A program made the translations under genes and the position numbers. The notes beneath the pieces were generated by a model. That model searched no databases. It saw nothing but the letters and a program-made list of their open reading frames with translations, and was not told the origin of the DNA. A DNA stretch of 32,138 nt from an uncultured Bacteroidia bacterium (lineage in GTDB: Bacteria; Bacteroidota; Bacteroidia; Bacteroidales; Prolixibacteraceae): contig CAIYPA010000575.1 of the NCBI GenBank assembly GCA_903927965.1, positions 1 through 32,138 on the forward strand. Reading direction: 5' to 3'. This document shows, one piece after another, positions 7,682 through 16,688 of this stretch. Positions within the stretch are counted from its first letter, which is position 1, and each line of letters starts with the position of its first letter.

Positions 7682-10045
7682 CTATTCTTTGATGGTACGA
7701 CAACCGAAAATACGTCCTGCAGTCTGGTTATAATTCGCTTCAATCCTCACATTGACAGTTGTTTTACCCATAAGGATATTTGCCGGGATCGGATATTCGA
7801 CATCGTAAAACCTGCCGGTCTCCCCTCCATTCCATTCGACAGTGGCAATTGTTTCGCCTTCAACCTTCACATCGAATTTCCGTCTTTTGTCATCGCCGAT
7901 ATAGGTCAGCAACAATTTATTGGCAAACTCTGATTGGACTTTCATATTGAACGCGAAGTAGTTGCCTGCCCTGGCTTCACGCCCCGACCTTCCGAGGGCA
8001 ATGTCCACATACGAGCGTTCGCTTGCCTGAAGCTCATGGTCACGCTCGGGCTGCATCTCGCCTATCCTGAAATTATCGATCGTTTTCTCTTCGATCAGTT
8101 GCTGTTTCCGTTTTTCAGCTTCGTAATCGGCTTTCCGTGCATCCCATCCCTGTTTAGTAAAATAATCAAAATAGACACTATAATACTGTTTATAAGTCGA
8201 ATAGAATGGTTTTAGGGTAACATCGAATGGTTGACCAACACCCTTGGTTTCAAAGGTAAGGGACTCGCCTCCAACTGGTTTAAGCCAATCGTTTAAATTC
8301 CGGTTGTCGGTCATCAAAACAGGTGTCCCAAAAACCGGGTCCGGCATTTTATCCCCCAATTGAGCTGCCAATACAATGGGGCCATAAAGAAAAGCAATCC
8401 GGTTTGCATTGTCGGGCATCGCTTCGGTATAAAGGTTCATCGGGAGTACAATTTCCACCTTGTCATTGTTTTTCCAACGCCGCTTGATTTCAAGGTAACC
8501 TGATGAGTTTGCCTTTGTCTCAAAATTCTTTCCATTCACATTGATCACAACACCATGATTTGCCCAACCTGGTTCGCGGACCAACATTACGAATTCGGCA
8601 CTTTTTTTAAGCTGAATACCCATATTCACATGGTTATCAAAAGGAAAGGATGTTTCAAGTGTGACAGTGGCATTTCTGGATTTCCAGTTCAACTGTGACG
8701 GGATAAACAGGTTCACCATCAGATTACCATCTTTTGTTTCATTGTAAATGGCCTCCACATATTTGCTGTGGTTTTCGATCCCACTACCCACACAACAGGT
8801 AAAAGTGTGAAACTGGTCGCTGAATTGCTTGTGTGTTCCCATCCGCAAAGGGGTAAAATAACACATCATCCCATCTTCTGGATTCTGGGAAGAGAGAATG
8901 TGGTTATATAAGGTACGTTCATAAAAATCGGTGAACTTACGGTCCGGTTCCCAGGCAAAAAGGTGGCGCGTTAGCTTCAGCATATTGTACGAATTGCATG
9001 TCTCGCAGGTATTGTCGCTCAGACGGTCGTTCAGATGGTCCTGTTCGCCAAGGTATTCGTAGTTGCTGTTCCCACCGATCACATAAGCGTGGTGAAGTGC
9101 CAGTATCTCCCAAAAATTTCCTGCAATCTTGAGGTCCCTGTCCAAATTTGTCAATTCAAATCGGCGTGCGGCACCCACTGCCTTGGGAACATTTGTGTTT
9201 GAATGTTTACCTGTCATGGGATCTTTCCCTTCGGCAAGTTTTCCCATCACAAACTCATCATCAAATTTATAGGACAGGTCGAGGTATTTTTTATTGCCAG
9301 TTATCGAATAAATGGCTGTCAGGACGTCCTGCATACCACCATATTCGCAATTCAACATTTTAATCCTTTGTTCTTCAGTAAGATGACCTACAGTTTTCTG
9401 GGTCCAGTCGGCCATACCCAACACAATTTTCAATGCCTTTTCGTTGTCGCAATAAAGGTAGGCATCCACCAAACCTGCCATTACCTTGTGGACAGTGTAC
9501 CAGGGCGACCAGCCCCCATTCAGGTCGAAACCGCCACTTTTGATCACCCCCCTAGAAACCTGGGCAAAGATGGAATCTTCCTTGGGAATAGCTCCGATGT
9601 AACCTGATTTCCTGGCTATCTGGCAACGTTCCAATTCATCGACAATGTAATCCACTTTTTTCTTAAATTCCTGATTTCCGGTATTCGCATAAAAAAGGGC
9701 ACATGCCGAAAGATAATGTCCAAGTGTGTGGCCGGACAATCCATCACTTTCCCAACCCCCATAGATCTCGCCCTTTATCGGCAATCCTGCATTCTTGTGA
9801 AAACGGTGAAGCAACCTGTCAGATTCCAATACAAGCAGATAAGCCCCATCCTTGTCCATCGCATTCTTGAATGGACTTCCATCCAATAACTTAACATCCC
9901 GGACATTAAAAGCAAAAGCCTTGATCGGAATTTCGGGCTTGACTTTAATTTTGGGATTGTTCAGTTCCGGAACATAGGACTGAGAAGATGCTGAAATATA
10001 GGCAATTACAAAACATGCAATTAATAAGGGTTTTAGAACTTTCAT
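7682..10045 (-). CDS. GH127 beta-L-arabinofuranosidase-like glycoside hydrolase (DUF1680)
   Basis: The 787-residue product has a signal peptide (about 1-21, ending SASSQ) and is therefore periplasmic or exported. Residues about 40-560 form the (alpha/alpha)6 barrel of GH127 (GGWESDGLSGHTLGHYLSA). The zinc-bound catalytic cysteine site of the family is complete: Glu348 and Cys350 in CETCNSYNML, and Cys417-Cys418 in TFTCCVGSG; by homology with HypBA1 one of the pair is the nucleophile. A C-terminal beta-sandwich (about 670-787, DIALGRSGREARAGNYF) completes a common Bacteroidota layout. The expected activity is release of L-arabinofuranose from plant glycans. No SusC/SusD genes are adjacent, so it is not in a visible polysaccharide utilisation locus. 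It lies 33 bp after the arginine deiminase gene. Confidence 0.93.
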   Translation of the reverse strand: MKVLKPLLIACFVIAYISASSQSYVPELNNPKIKVKPEIPIKAFAFNVRDVKLLDGSPFKNAMDKDGAYLLVLESDRLLHRFHKNAGLPIKGEIYGGWESDGLSGHTLGHYLSACALFYANTGNQEFKKKVDYIVDELERCQIARKSGYIGAIPKEDSIFAQVSRGVIKSGGFDLNGGWSPWYTVHKVMAGLVDAYLYCDNEKALKIVLGMADWTQKTVGHLTEEQRIKMLNCEYGGMQDVLTAIYSITGNKKYLDLSYKFDDEFVMGKLAEGKDPMTGKHSNTNVPKAVGAARRFELTNLDRDLKIAGNFWEILALHHAYVIGGNSNYEYLGEQDHLNDRLSDNTCETCNSYNMLKLTRHLFAWEPDRKFTDFYERTLYNHILSSQNPEDGMMCYFTPLRMGTHKQFSDQFHTFTCCVGSGIENHSKYVEAIYNETKDGNLMVNLFIPSQLNWKSRNATVTLETSFPFDNHVNMGIQLKKSAEFVMLVREPGWANHGVVINVNGKNFETKANSSGYLEIKRRWKNNDKVEIVLPMNLYTEAMPDNANRIAFLYGPIVLAAQLGDKMPDPVFGTPVLMTDNRNLNDWLKPVGGESLTFETKGVGQPFDVTLKPFYSTYKQYYSVYFDYFTKQGWDARKADYEAEKRKQQLIEEKTIDNFRIGEMQPERDHELQASERSYVDIALGRSGREARAGNYFAFNMKVQSEFANKLLLTYIGDDKRRKFDVKVEGETIATVEWNGGETGRFYDVEYPIPANILMGKTTVNVRIEANYNQTAGRIFGCRTIKE

Positions 10046-10078
10046 TTTTAATTTTTTAATTCCTTAATTTTTTAATTC

Positions 10079-11350
10079 TCACCAGTCAACCTTTTTCCTG
10101 CAGATTGGCATTGTCATGCACCGTGCACCACCTCCTCCACGTGCCAATTCACTTCCTGGTATGGTGATGACCGCTTTTTGATAATTATAAGGATTAACCT
10201 TGTTTGAAATGACATCGGAGGCACTGATGATCTCAAAGCCATGTTTGTTCATCTCGTTCAATGTAAATTCGTTGCGTTCATAACCGATCACTTTGCCCGG
10301 GGCGAAAGCAAAGAAATTGGCCCCACTGTGCCATTGTTCGCGTTCCATGGTCCAGGGGTCGTGCCTTCCCCCGCAAAAGACAGGTTTTAGGTCAAAACCC
10401 AAACTGTCGAGGGCTTTCAGGATACTTTTCCTCTTTCGGATCCCGGTAACTTTACCATTGTCGATTTCGATGTGGATGGTGTGGCACTTGTTGTTCTGGA
10501 GGATCAGCGGATCATAAATCATACAGGAATCTTTGTCAAGAAAGGTAAACGTCATATCGAGGTGGATAAACGACTCAGGACTATCCGGAAGTTCCTGAAC
10601 GATAATGTGTTTCAAGCTTGTATTTTTGGCTTTGATCACTTCGATCAGATAGTCGATGCCCTGGGTCGATGTTCGCAAACCTGTTCCGACAACCAAAACA
10701 TCCTCACGGGCAATCAGGACATCCCCACCTTCGATGGTGGCATTTGGTAATTTAAGCAAATGATCAGTTGGATCTGATAAGTTGATGGTTTTAACGCCAA
10801 ATAAAGGATGGCTTTTAAAGATAGCTTCCATGATCAACGACTCCCGTTCACGCACTTTTCGGGCCATTTTGCCGATCAGGATATCGTCCCAAAGTGTTAT
10901 GGAGGCATCGCGGGTAAAGAGGAAATTGTGCAATGGGCGCAAGGAAAACCGTTCCTTGCTAAGAAACCGCGTCAGGTTGTCGCGCTTCAATACAACCCCT
11001 TCAATCAATTGGCTGGCCAATATATCAGTAGGTAGGCCGAGCAAAAAATCAAGTTCTGCATTAGCATCTTCCCTATGACAGATATTTCGAATCAAACTTT
11101 CTTTAATTGCCTTATCTTCAATAGTTTCACGTAAAAGGTCGGTAACTTCGTAGGTCTTGGAAACTTTAATGAGAACTTCCTTCATGAACGAGTACTCTTT
11201 AATACTCACGGAGAGGTTCAGTATATCGCTATAAAGTGCCCTTTGGGCATTTTCAGGCGTCATGTTTTCAACTTCATGGCCGGGTGTGTGAAGGATAACC
11301 CCTTCCAAAACACCGATTTCGGATGAAACCCCAACTTTAATCTTGTCCAT
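10079..11350 (-). CDS. arcA: Arginine deiminase
   Basis: The 423-residue product hydrolyses L-arginine to L-citrulline and ammonia. Family motifs are present in order: SEIGVLEGVILHTPG near the N-terminus, FTRDASITLWDD, the catalytic His region SFIHLDMTFTFLD, FCGGRHDPWTMEREQW, and the nucleophile Cys411 in ARGGGGARCMTMP. It has no signal peptide and is cytoplasmic. Ornithine carbamoyltransferase and carbamate kinase, which complete the deiminase pathway, are not in the window. The GH127 gene follows after 33 bp; co-transcription is possible but the functions do not obviously connect. Confidence 0.95.
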   Translation of the reverse strand: MDKIKVGVSSEIGVLEGVILHTPGHEVENMTPENAQRALYSDILNLSVSIKEYSFMKEVLIKVSKTYEVTDLLRETIEDKAIKESLIRNICHREDANAELDFLLGLPTDILASQLIEGVVLKRDNLTRFLSKERFSLRPLHNFLFTRDASITLWDDILIGKMARKVRERESLIMEAIFKSHPLFGVKTINLSDPTDHLLKLPNATIEGGDVLIAREDVLVVGTGLRTSTQGIDYLIEVIKAKNTSLKHIIVQELPDSPESFIHLDMTFTFLDKDSCMIYDPLILQNNKCHTIHIEIDNGKVTGIRKRKSILKALDSLGFDLKPVFCGGRHDPWTMEREQWHSGANFFAFAPGKVIGYERNEFTLNEMNKHGFEIISASDVISNKVNPYNYQKAVITIPGSELARGGGGARCMTMPICRKKVDW

Positions 11351-11387
11351 TTTGTAGTTTTAATCTAAGTTCAATTCAATTAGATTA

Positions 11388-11395
11388 CAAAGATA
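11388..11395 (-). promoter_or_regulatory. Candidate -7 element of arcA
   Basis: On the minus strand TATCTTTG matches TAnnTTTG and lies 37 bases before the arcA start codon. No TTG is seen 19-23 bases further upstream, so support is partial. Confidence 0.45.
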
Positions 11396-11479
11396 TGGAA
11401 TTATAATGCCTGATTCTAAGGTATTGAATTAATAATACTGCGATTCATTTTCGTGGATTTTTTGTTGCTGATCGTTTGT

Positions 11480-11487
11480 TAACTTTG
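11480..11487 (+). promoter_or_regulatory. Candidate -7 element of the DUF4294 gene
   Basis: TAACTTTG matches TAnnTTTG just before the DUF4294 gene. A start of transcription about seven bases later would leave almost no leader for the ATG at 11498 and would favour the in-frame ATG at 11510. The nearest upstream TTG is only 15 bases away. Confidence 0.4.
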
Positions 11488-11497
11488 CAGGCAAATA

Positions 11498-12103
11498 ATG
11501 GTGGCTTCGATGAGGTTGAATTGGTTTTACATCTTCTGGTTTTTTTTACCCTTGGCGGGAATGTCCCAGACAAAGGATCTCTCTCCTTATAAGCCTGATG
11601 GACAATTTTTTATCCTTCCCTATGATTCCATGCCTCAGGTTATGATCCCCGAAATTACAATCTTTCCACAACCCAAAGACAAGTCACCTCGTGCCATGCG
11701 GCAATATACCTTATTGGAGTACCGGGTTAAAAAGGTCTATCCCATTGCAAAACTTGCAGGAATTAAAATTGCAGAATACAACCGGGTTTACTTAAGCTTT
11801 AAGACTGAAAGGGAAAGGAAGGATTACGTCAAAAAGATTGAAAAAGAGCTATTTGCCACTTATGAAAAAGAGATCAGGTCGATGACAATTTCTCAGGGCC
11901 GGATCCTGATCAAACTGATCGACAGAGAAACCGGCAAATCTTCATTCGATATCATCAAAGAGTTTAAAGGAGGGTTCAGTGCATTTTTCTGGCAGGGAAT
12001 TGCCCATCTGTTCGGGAACAACCTGAAATCGGAATACGATGCTGCCAAAGAGGACCAGATGATCGAATACATTATCTGGCAGATTGAGATGGGAATGATT
12101 TAG
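11498..12103 (+). CDS. DUF4294 family exported protein
   Basis: The 201-residue product has an N-terminal hydrophobic signal (LNWFYIFWFFLPLAGMSQ), so it is probably exported. The body matches the Bacteroidota DUF4294 pattern: MRQYTLLEYRVKKVYPIAKLA near residue 70, then RKDYVKKIEKELFATYEKEIRSMTISQGRILIKLIDRETG and FKGGFSAFFWQGIAHLFG. Function is unknown in the family. The start could be 11510 (MRLNWFY) rather than 11498, given the close -7-like element. It is divergent from arcA and stands alone; a 46-bp tandem array begins about 45 bases after its stop. Confidence 0.85.
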   Translation: MVASMRLNWFYIFWFFLPLAGMSQTKDLSPYKPDGQFFILPYDSMPQVMIPEITIFPQPKDKSPRAMRQYTLLEYRVKKVYPIAKLAGIKIAEYNRVYLSFKTERERKDYVKKIEKELFATYEKEIRSMTISQGRILIKLIDRETGKSSFDIIKEFKGGFSAFFWQGIAHLFGNNLKSEYDAAKEDQMIEYIIWQIEMGMI

Positions 12104-12147
12104 CATAGAGCTTGGGGCTTGGAGCACAGAAAACCGGAGAACGGGCA

Positions 12148-12352
12148 CTTCGACTTCGCTCAGTGACCGGAGTAAGGAAAAGGGAGACCGGTGTTTCAAC
12201 TTCACTCAGTGACCGGAGTAAGGAAAAGGGAGACCGGTGTTTCAACTTCGCTCAGTGACCGGAGTAAGGAAAAGGGAGGCCGGTGTTTCAACTTCGCTCA
12301 GTGACCGGAGTAAGGAAAAGGGAGACCGGCACTTCGACTTCGCTCAGTGACC
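12148..12352. repeat. 46-bp tandem array carrying a dispersed TTCGACTTCGCTCAGTGACC motif
   Basis: The string CAGTGACC starts at 12161, 12207, 12253, 12299 and 12345, an exact 46-base period with 4-5 units. Each unit contains CTTCGCTCAGTGACCGG, GTAAGGAAAAGGGAG and CCGG(T/C). Units differ by a few substitutions (CACTTCGAC in the outer units, TGTTTCAAC in the inner ones). The core resembles a repeat that I recall as widely dispersed in Bacteroidota genomes. No open frame uses it. It fills the space between two convergent genes. Confidence 0.9.
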
Positions 12353-12412
12353 ACCACCCAGAGCATGGAACGTATCTGTTAGAATAAAAAAAATACTTAT
12401 CGCACAATCAAT

Positions 12413-12545
12413 ACACCGTAGGTGTTTAAGTATTGTAGAATTGACAATTATTTGAAACCTTTCGGCGCAATCAGAAAGTTATTGAAAAATTGAACCTTCG
12501 ATGCGCCGCAAAACATAAACCCAAGGTTGCCGCTAGCCCTCCATC
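12413..12545. repeat. REP-like composite of short inverted repeats
   Basis: Within the gene-free 12104-12605 stretch, right of the tandem array, ACACC-gta-GGTGT (12413-12425) is a perfect hairpin. CGGCGCA (12463-12469) pairs with TGCGCCG (12502-12508), and an AAAACATAAACCC segment follows. The wording resembles recalled dispersed Bacteroidota repeats linked to RAYT genes, but no partner copy lies in this window. No gene is seen here. Confidence 0.5.
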
Positions 12546-12605
12546 CATAATTTTGCCCTTTCCGTTCTCCCTTGTTCGGTCTCCGTTCTCCATTTTTCGG
12601 TTTCC

Positions 12606-14441
12606 CTACCTATTCCCAAACAATTTCAATTCCAAATCGGGCCGGTTGATTTTTCTAAGCTCGGCAATCAGTTCGTTGCGGTGTTCCTTTTGGTACCAGA
12701 AGAAGAATTTGCGCTGTGCCAGTTTTTGTGCCTGTGTTTTGGCAGCACCTATTTTTTCCAAAGTATATGGATGGTAACCAGAATAATAGATCACTGTTGC
12801 CAACGTCATCGGGGTTGGGGTGAAGTCCTGTACCTGTTCGAGCTTAAAATCAAGTCCCTTTGTTTCGGCAGCAAGTTCGGCCATCTCCGTCGTGCTGCTC
12901 CCGGGATGGCTTGAGATAAAATAGGGGATCAATTGTTGTTTGAGACCTTGCGATTCATTGACCGAATCAAAGAACCTTTTCAATTTAAAAAACAATCCAA
13001 ACGGAGGTTTCCGCATGATTTTGAGCACCTTATCCGAAGTATGTTCAGGAGCGACCTTCAATCTGCCAGAGACATGGTTGAGGATTACCTCTTCGAGATA
13101 TTTCATATTTCCTGTATTCACCTTTTCATCATCGGTGCGGTGAAAGACGATGTCATATCGGATTCCACTTCCGACAAAGGCTTTTTTCACACCCGGCATG
13201 GCAGCCGCTTTCCGGTAAAGGTTTGTCATGGGCCGATGGTCGGTGTTGAGATTGCTACAGACCGCCGGGAAAATACAGGAAGGACGCCGGCACAGGTTGC
13301 AGATTTTTAAATCCTTCCCAGCCATCTGGTACATATTTGCCGACGGTCCGCCGATATCCGAAATATATCCCTTAAAATCAGGCATTTGTGTGACCTGCTT
13401 AATTTCAGTAAGTACCGATTCTTCTGAACGCGAGACAATAAACTTCCCCTGATGGGCAGAGATGGTACAAAAAGCACAACCCCCAAAACAACCCCGATGG
13501 ATATTTACGGAATGCCGGATCATTTCGTAGGCTGGAATAGTCCCCTTGTTGTTGTAACGTGGATGTGGCAACCGCGTAAACGGAAGGTTGTAAAAACTGT
13601 CCAACTCCGATGTAGTCAATACAGGCCAGGAAGGATTGACAACAATCTGCTGATTACCGATGGTCTGGGTAAGTTTCCTGGCCACCATTTTGTTCGATTC
13701 TTCCTCAATGTGTTTGAAGTTTTTGGCATAGTTCAATCTATCCTTGAGGCACTCTTCATGCGAATTTAAAGCCAGCTCTTCCCAATCTTTATTTGTGGAA
13801 TAGTTTTCAGAGGCTTCGGTTACAAAAACTGTCTGGGGAATTGAGGTGATCTGCTTAAACGGGACACCTGTCCGTAACTGTCTGATCAATTCGATGGTCG
13901 ATTTTTCGCCCATTCCATAAACAAGAAGGTCAGCTTTGCTACTGATCAAAATACCAGGTTTCAACTCGTCCGACCAATAGTCATAATGGGTCAACCTCCG
14001 CAAGGAAGCTTCGATACCGCCAATCAATACCGGGACTTCAGGATAAATGGATTTGAGGATATTTGAATAAACGATTGTTGTATAATCGGGACGCGCACCT
14101 GGCCTGTCACCCGGGGTATAGGCATCATTCGAGCGTTTCCGTTTGTTGGCGGTGTAGTGGTTGACCATCGAATCCATACAACCTGCTGATATGGCAAAGA
14201 ATAGCTTGGGAATCCCCAGCTTCTTGAAATCCCGGAGGTCATCCTGCCAATTGGGCTGGGGGACAATTGCCACACGCAGTCCTTCCCGTTCCATGATCCG
14301 GCCAATCACCGCTGCACCAAAGGAGGGGTGGTCAACATAGGCATCGCCCGAAAACAAGATAACGTCGGGTTGGTCCCAACCCAATGCCGCAACCTCCTTT
14401 GCCGAGGTGGGCAACCATGAACTCATCGGATATCTTTCCAA
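12606..14441 (-). CDS. YgiQ family radical SAM protein
   Basis: The 611-residue product carries the radical-SAM cluster motif CX3CX2C at Cys318, Cys322 and Cys325 (HRGCFGGCAFC), plus the N-terminal YgiQ signature GDAYVDHPSFGAAVIGR and GGIEASLRRLTHYDYW. A second cysteine group (CNLCRRPSC, about residues 382-390) lies after the SAM barrel. YgiQ proteins have a [4Fe-4S] cluster and an N-terminal domain with a B12-binding-like look; their reaction is unknown. It is cytoplasmic. Start could also be the ATG five codons downstream (SSWLPTSAKEV), which fits the family N-terminus equally well. It is divergent from the acyltransferase gene. Confidence 0.93.
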   Translation of the reverse strand: MERYPMSSWLPTSAKEVAALGWDQPDVILFSGDAYVDHPSFGAAVIGRIMEREGLRVAIVPQPNWQDDLRDFKKLGIPKLFFAISAGCMDSMVNHYTANKRKRSNDAYTPGDRPGARPDYTTIVYSNILKSIYPEVPVLIGGIEASLRRLTHYDYWSDELKPGILISSKADLLVYGMGEKSTIELIRQLRTGVPFKQITSIPQTVFVTEASENYSTNKDWEELALNSHEECLKDRLNYAKNFKHIEEESNKMVARKLTQTIGNQQIVVNPSWPVLTTSELDSFYNLPFTRLPHPRYNNKGTIPAYEMIRHSVNIHRGCFGGCAFCTISAHQGKFIVSRSEESVLTEIKQVTQMPDFKGYISDIGGPSANMYQMAGKDLKICNLCRRPSCIFPAVCSNLNTDHRPMTNLYRKAAAMPGVKKAFVGSGIRYDIVFHRTDDEKVNTGNMKYLEEVILNHVSGRLKVAPEHTSDKVLKIMRKPPFGLFFKLKRFFDSVNESQGLKQQLIPYFISSHPGSSTTEMAELAAETKGLDFKLEQVQDFTPTPMTLATVIYYSGYHPYTLEKIGAAKTQAQKLAQRKFFFWYQKEHRNELIAELRKINRPDLELKLFGNR

Positions 14442-14514
14442 AACCTAAAATATTTATGCGAAAATAACCCATTCTTGCGGGCTTTTGATAATGTTCCTGA
14501 ACATTCTGAATTTG

Positions 14515-14548
14515 TTGGGTGTTTATTGTTTTCATTTTTCTATTTTTG
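14515..14548 (+). promoter_or_regulatory. Promoter of the fused acyltransferase gene
   Basis: TTG at 14515-14517 and TATTTTTG at 14541-14548 are spaced by 23 bases, matching the Bacteroidota TTG / TAnnTTTG arrangement. Transcription starting about seven bases later excludes the upstream ATG at 14519 and supports the ATG at 14564. Confidence 0.6.
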
Positions 14549-14563
14549 AAATCTAAATCATTC

Positions 14564-16357
14564 ATGAAAAAAATGAAACTTGTCAATCCAAAGGATCTAT
14601 TGAAAGTTAGCCCCATGATGCAGTACCTGGGAGGGGAGTATTTTGCGAGGTTGTTGATGCACTTGTTGCGTTTCCACAAGATCAACGATTTGTACGACAG
14701 CATCAGCGATAAAAAAGGTATTGATTCAATTAACGGGATCATTGAATATCTTAATGTTACCCTTGACTTTGATGAAAAAGACCTTAAAAAACTTCCGGCT
14801 AACGGTCCTTTTATCACAGTTTCAAACCATCCCTATGGTGGGATTGACGGGATCTTGCTGATCAAACTCCTTTCGATGGCACGGTCGGACCATAAAGTGA
14901 TCGCCAATTTTTTGTTAAAAAAAGTCGAGCCCATCTCCGAATATTTTCTGGCTGTCAACCCTTTTGAGAACATTCCTGGTGCGGCATCAAGCATCGGTGG
15001 TATCAAAACAGCATTGGACCACCTAAACAACGGAGGTGTCCTTAGCTTTTTCCCTGCAGGTGAAGTCTCCACAACTTACACATCCAAAACAATCACCGAT
15101 CGCGAATGGTTGTTTTCGGCACTTCGATTTATAAAAAAAGCGCATGTTCCGGTTGTTCCAATCTATTTTCATGGCAGCAACAGCAAGCTGTTCCATCTTC
15201 TCGGACAAATCCACCCTTCGTTCCGCACAGCAAAACTTGCCTCCGAATTGTTGAACAAAAAAGATCAGACCATCAAAATCAGGATCGGCAACCCCATCTC
15301 GGTTAAAGATCAGGATAAATTCTCTGATGTTCACCAGCTCGGACGCTATCTCCGGTCGAAAACCTATTGCCTGGATTCGGGGATTGAGGTGAAGAAATTT
15401 TTCAATTATTCGCTAAAAAGCCAGCCCCTACCGGCACAAATCGCCGATCCACAACCAAAGGAATTGATCGTAAAAGAGATCGATGACTTACGTGCAGAAA
15501 ATCATCTCTTTACAATCAAGGACTATTCGGTTTTCTGTACCCCTTCGAGCCAGATCCCTGTAATTATGAACGAGTTGGGACGCTTACGTGAAGTCACTTT
15601 CCGTGAAGTCGGCGAAGGGACGAATCAGGCTACCGATATCGATGAATTTGATCTTTATTACCAGCAATTGATCATTTGGGACAACGAAGTCCAGCAGATC
15701 GTTGGTGGATATCGCATTGGCTTCGGCGATGAAATTTTAACGCAGTTTGGGCTCAATGGATTTTATACCCATAGTCTTTTCAAAATGAAAAGTGGTTTTG
15801 AGGAAACCTTGAAACAATCCCTCGAATTGGGACGTTCTTTTATCGTGAAAGATTATCAGCGCAAACCGCTCCCTCTGTTTTTGTTGTGGAAAGGGTTTCT
15901 CTATTTGTTGCTTAAAAACCCCGAATATCGTTATCTACTTGGCCCGGTGAGCATCAGCAATACCTATTCAACCATTTCCAAGGAATTGATTATAAGGTAT
16001 ATAATGGCCAATTATTTCGATTATAAACGAGCTGCTTTCGTGAAGCCCCGCAACAAGTTCAAGGTGAGGACTAAAGACGAACATTTGAATACTGCACTTG
16101 AAAACATGACTCCCGACCTGCATTCGCTTGATAAGTTTATTGGGGATATCGATCAGTATAACAGCGGATTACCTGTACTTTTAAAGAAATACCTCGGCAT
16201 GATGAATGCAAAGATAGCGGCGTTTAATGTTGATCCGAAATTTAACGATTGCATTGATGGCTTGCTGATCCTCGATATTTTCGACATTCCCCGATCAGTT
16301 ATTGAATCACTTGGAAAAGAGGTGAACGATGCAAGTTTATTGAACCGGTTTTTTTAA
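14564..16357 (+). CDS. Fused lysophospholipid-type O-acyltransferase / GNAT N-acyltransferase (OlsF-like)
   Basis: From 14564 the product is 597 residues in two parts. The N-terminal half is a PlsC/hemolysin-type acyltransferase (SNHPYGGIDGILL at about 83-95, FFPAGEVSTTY at about 161-171, VPVVPIYFHGSNSKLFHLLG). The C-terminal half is an OlsB-like GNAT N-acyltransferase (LGRLREVTFREVGEGTN..DIDEFD, QIVGGYRIG, ELGRSFIVKDYQRK..PLFLLWKG, YLLGPVSIS). This order, O-acyltransferase first, is that of OlsF, which makes ornithine lipids in one protein; Bacteroidota relatives may use glycine instead. It acts at the inner membrane face. The small gene at 16373 follows after 15 bp and is probably co-transcribed. 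Amino-acid substrate is inferred, not seen. Confidence 0.85.
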   Translation: MKKMKLVNPKDLLKVSPMMQYLGGEYFARLLMHLLRFHKINDLYDSISDKKGIDSINGIIEYLNVTLDFDEKDLKKLPANGPFITVSNHPYGGIDGILLIKLLSMARSDHKVIANFLLKKVEPISEYFLAVNPFENIPGAASSIGGIKTALDHLNNGGVLSFFPAGEVSTTYTSKTITDREWLFSALRFIKKAHVPVVPIYFHGSNSKLFHLLGQIHPSFRTAKLASELLNKKDQTIKIRIGNPISVKDQDKFSDVHQLGRYLRSKTYCLDSGIEVKKFFNYSLKSQPLPAQIADPQPKELIVKEIDDLRAENHLFTIKDYSVFCTPSSQIPVIMNELGRLREVTFREVGEGTNQATDIDEFDLYYQQLIIWDNEVQQIVGGYRIGFGDEILTQFGLNGFYTHSLFKMKSGFEETLKQSLELGRSFIVKDYQRKPLPLFLLWKGFLYLLLKNPEYRYLLGPVSISNTYSTISKELIIRYIMANYFDYKRAAFVKPRNKFKVRTKDEHLNTALENMTPDLHSLDKFIGDIDQYNSGLPVLLKKYLGMMNAKIAAFNVDPKFNDCIDGLLILDIFDIPRSVIESLGKEVNDASLLNRFF

Positions 16358-16372
16358 TCAAATTTTTGAAAA

Positions 16373-16567
16373 ATGACAAAAGAAGAGGTTGTGGTAATGC
16401 GAAATAAAATACTCCAGGGTATTGAACTTGCCTATCAAAGGCTTTTGATTGAAAAACAAAAAGATGACTCTGATCTTGTTTTTTCACATAATGGTAAGAT
16501 CGTTGCGATAAAAGCAAGCGATTTGATTAAAAAGAATCAGGAAAAAGAGGGTGTCCAAAAAACCTGA
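16373..16567 (+). CDS. Small hypothetical protein, 64 residues
   Basis: The product is short, charged and without signal or membrane segment (MTKEEVVVMRNKILQGIELAYQRLL, then HNGKIVAIKASDLIKK). It follows the acyltransferase gene by 15 bp on the same strand and has a coherent frame, so a real gene is likely. Its last six codons (GVQKT and stop) are read from the left end of the MITE-like element at 16549-16680, so the original C-terminus may have been changed by that insertion. Function unknown. Confidence 0.65.
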   Translation: MTKEEVVVMRNKILQGIELAYQRLLIEKQKDDSDLVFSHNGKIVAIKASDLIKKNQEKEGVQKT

Positions 16568-16680
16568 GAAATGGCTTTTTATCACTTATTATCTCTACAG
16601 CCTTCTTTGTTATGTTATACAATTAGTTACACAGAGAGCCACAGAGGATTCACAGAGAACCACAGAGTTTTTGGAAACCC
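16549..16680. repeat. MITE-like element with GGGTGTCCAAAAA ends (copy 1)
   Basis: The left end GGGTGTCCAAAAA (16549-16561) and the complement of the right end, GGGTTTCCAAAAA (16668-16680), match at 12 of 13 bases. The 132-bp interior carries a degenerate CACAGAG-type repeat (16630-16667). The same ends, with a different interior, bound a second element at 22156-22301. It codes for nothing itself but overlaps the end of a small gene and sits nine bases from the iorB stop. Confidence 0.7.
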
Positions 16681-16688
16681 TCTTTATC

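Noticed and set aside
7082-11350. Polysaccharide utilisation locus around the GH127 gene
   Set aside because: No SusC/SusD, sulfatase, regulator or other glycoside hydrolase lies nearby.
14519-14563. Upstream ATG of the acyltransferase gene
   Set aside because: A promoter with correct spacing (14515-14548) overlaps this start, and the 15 extra residues are a hydrophobic run unlike the family; 14564 is used.
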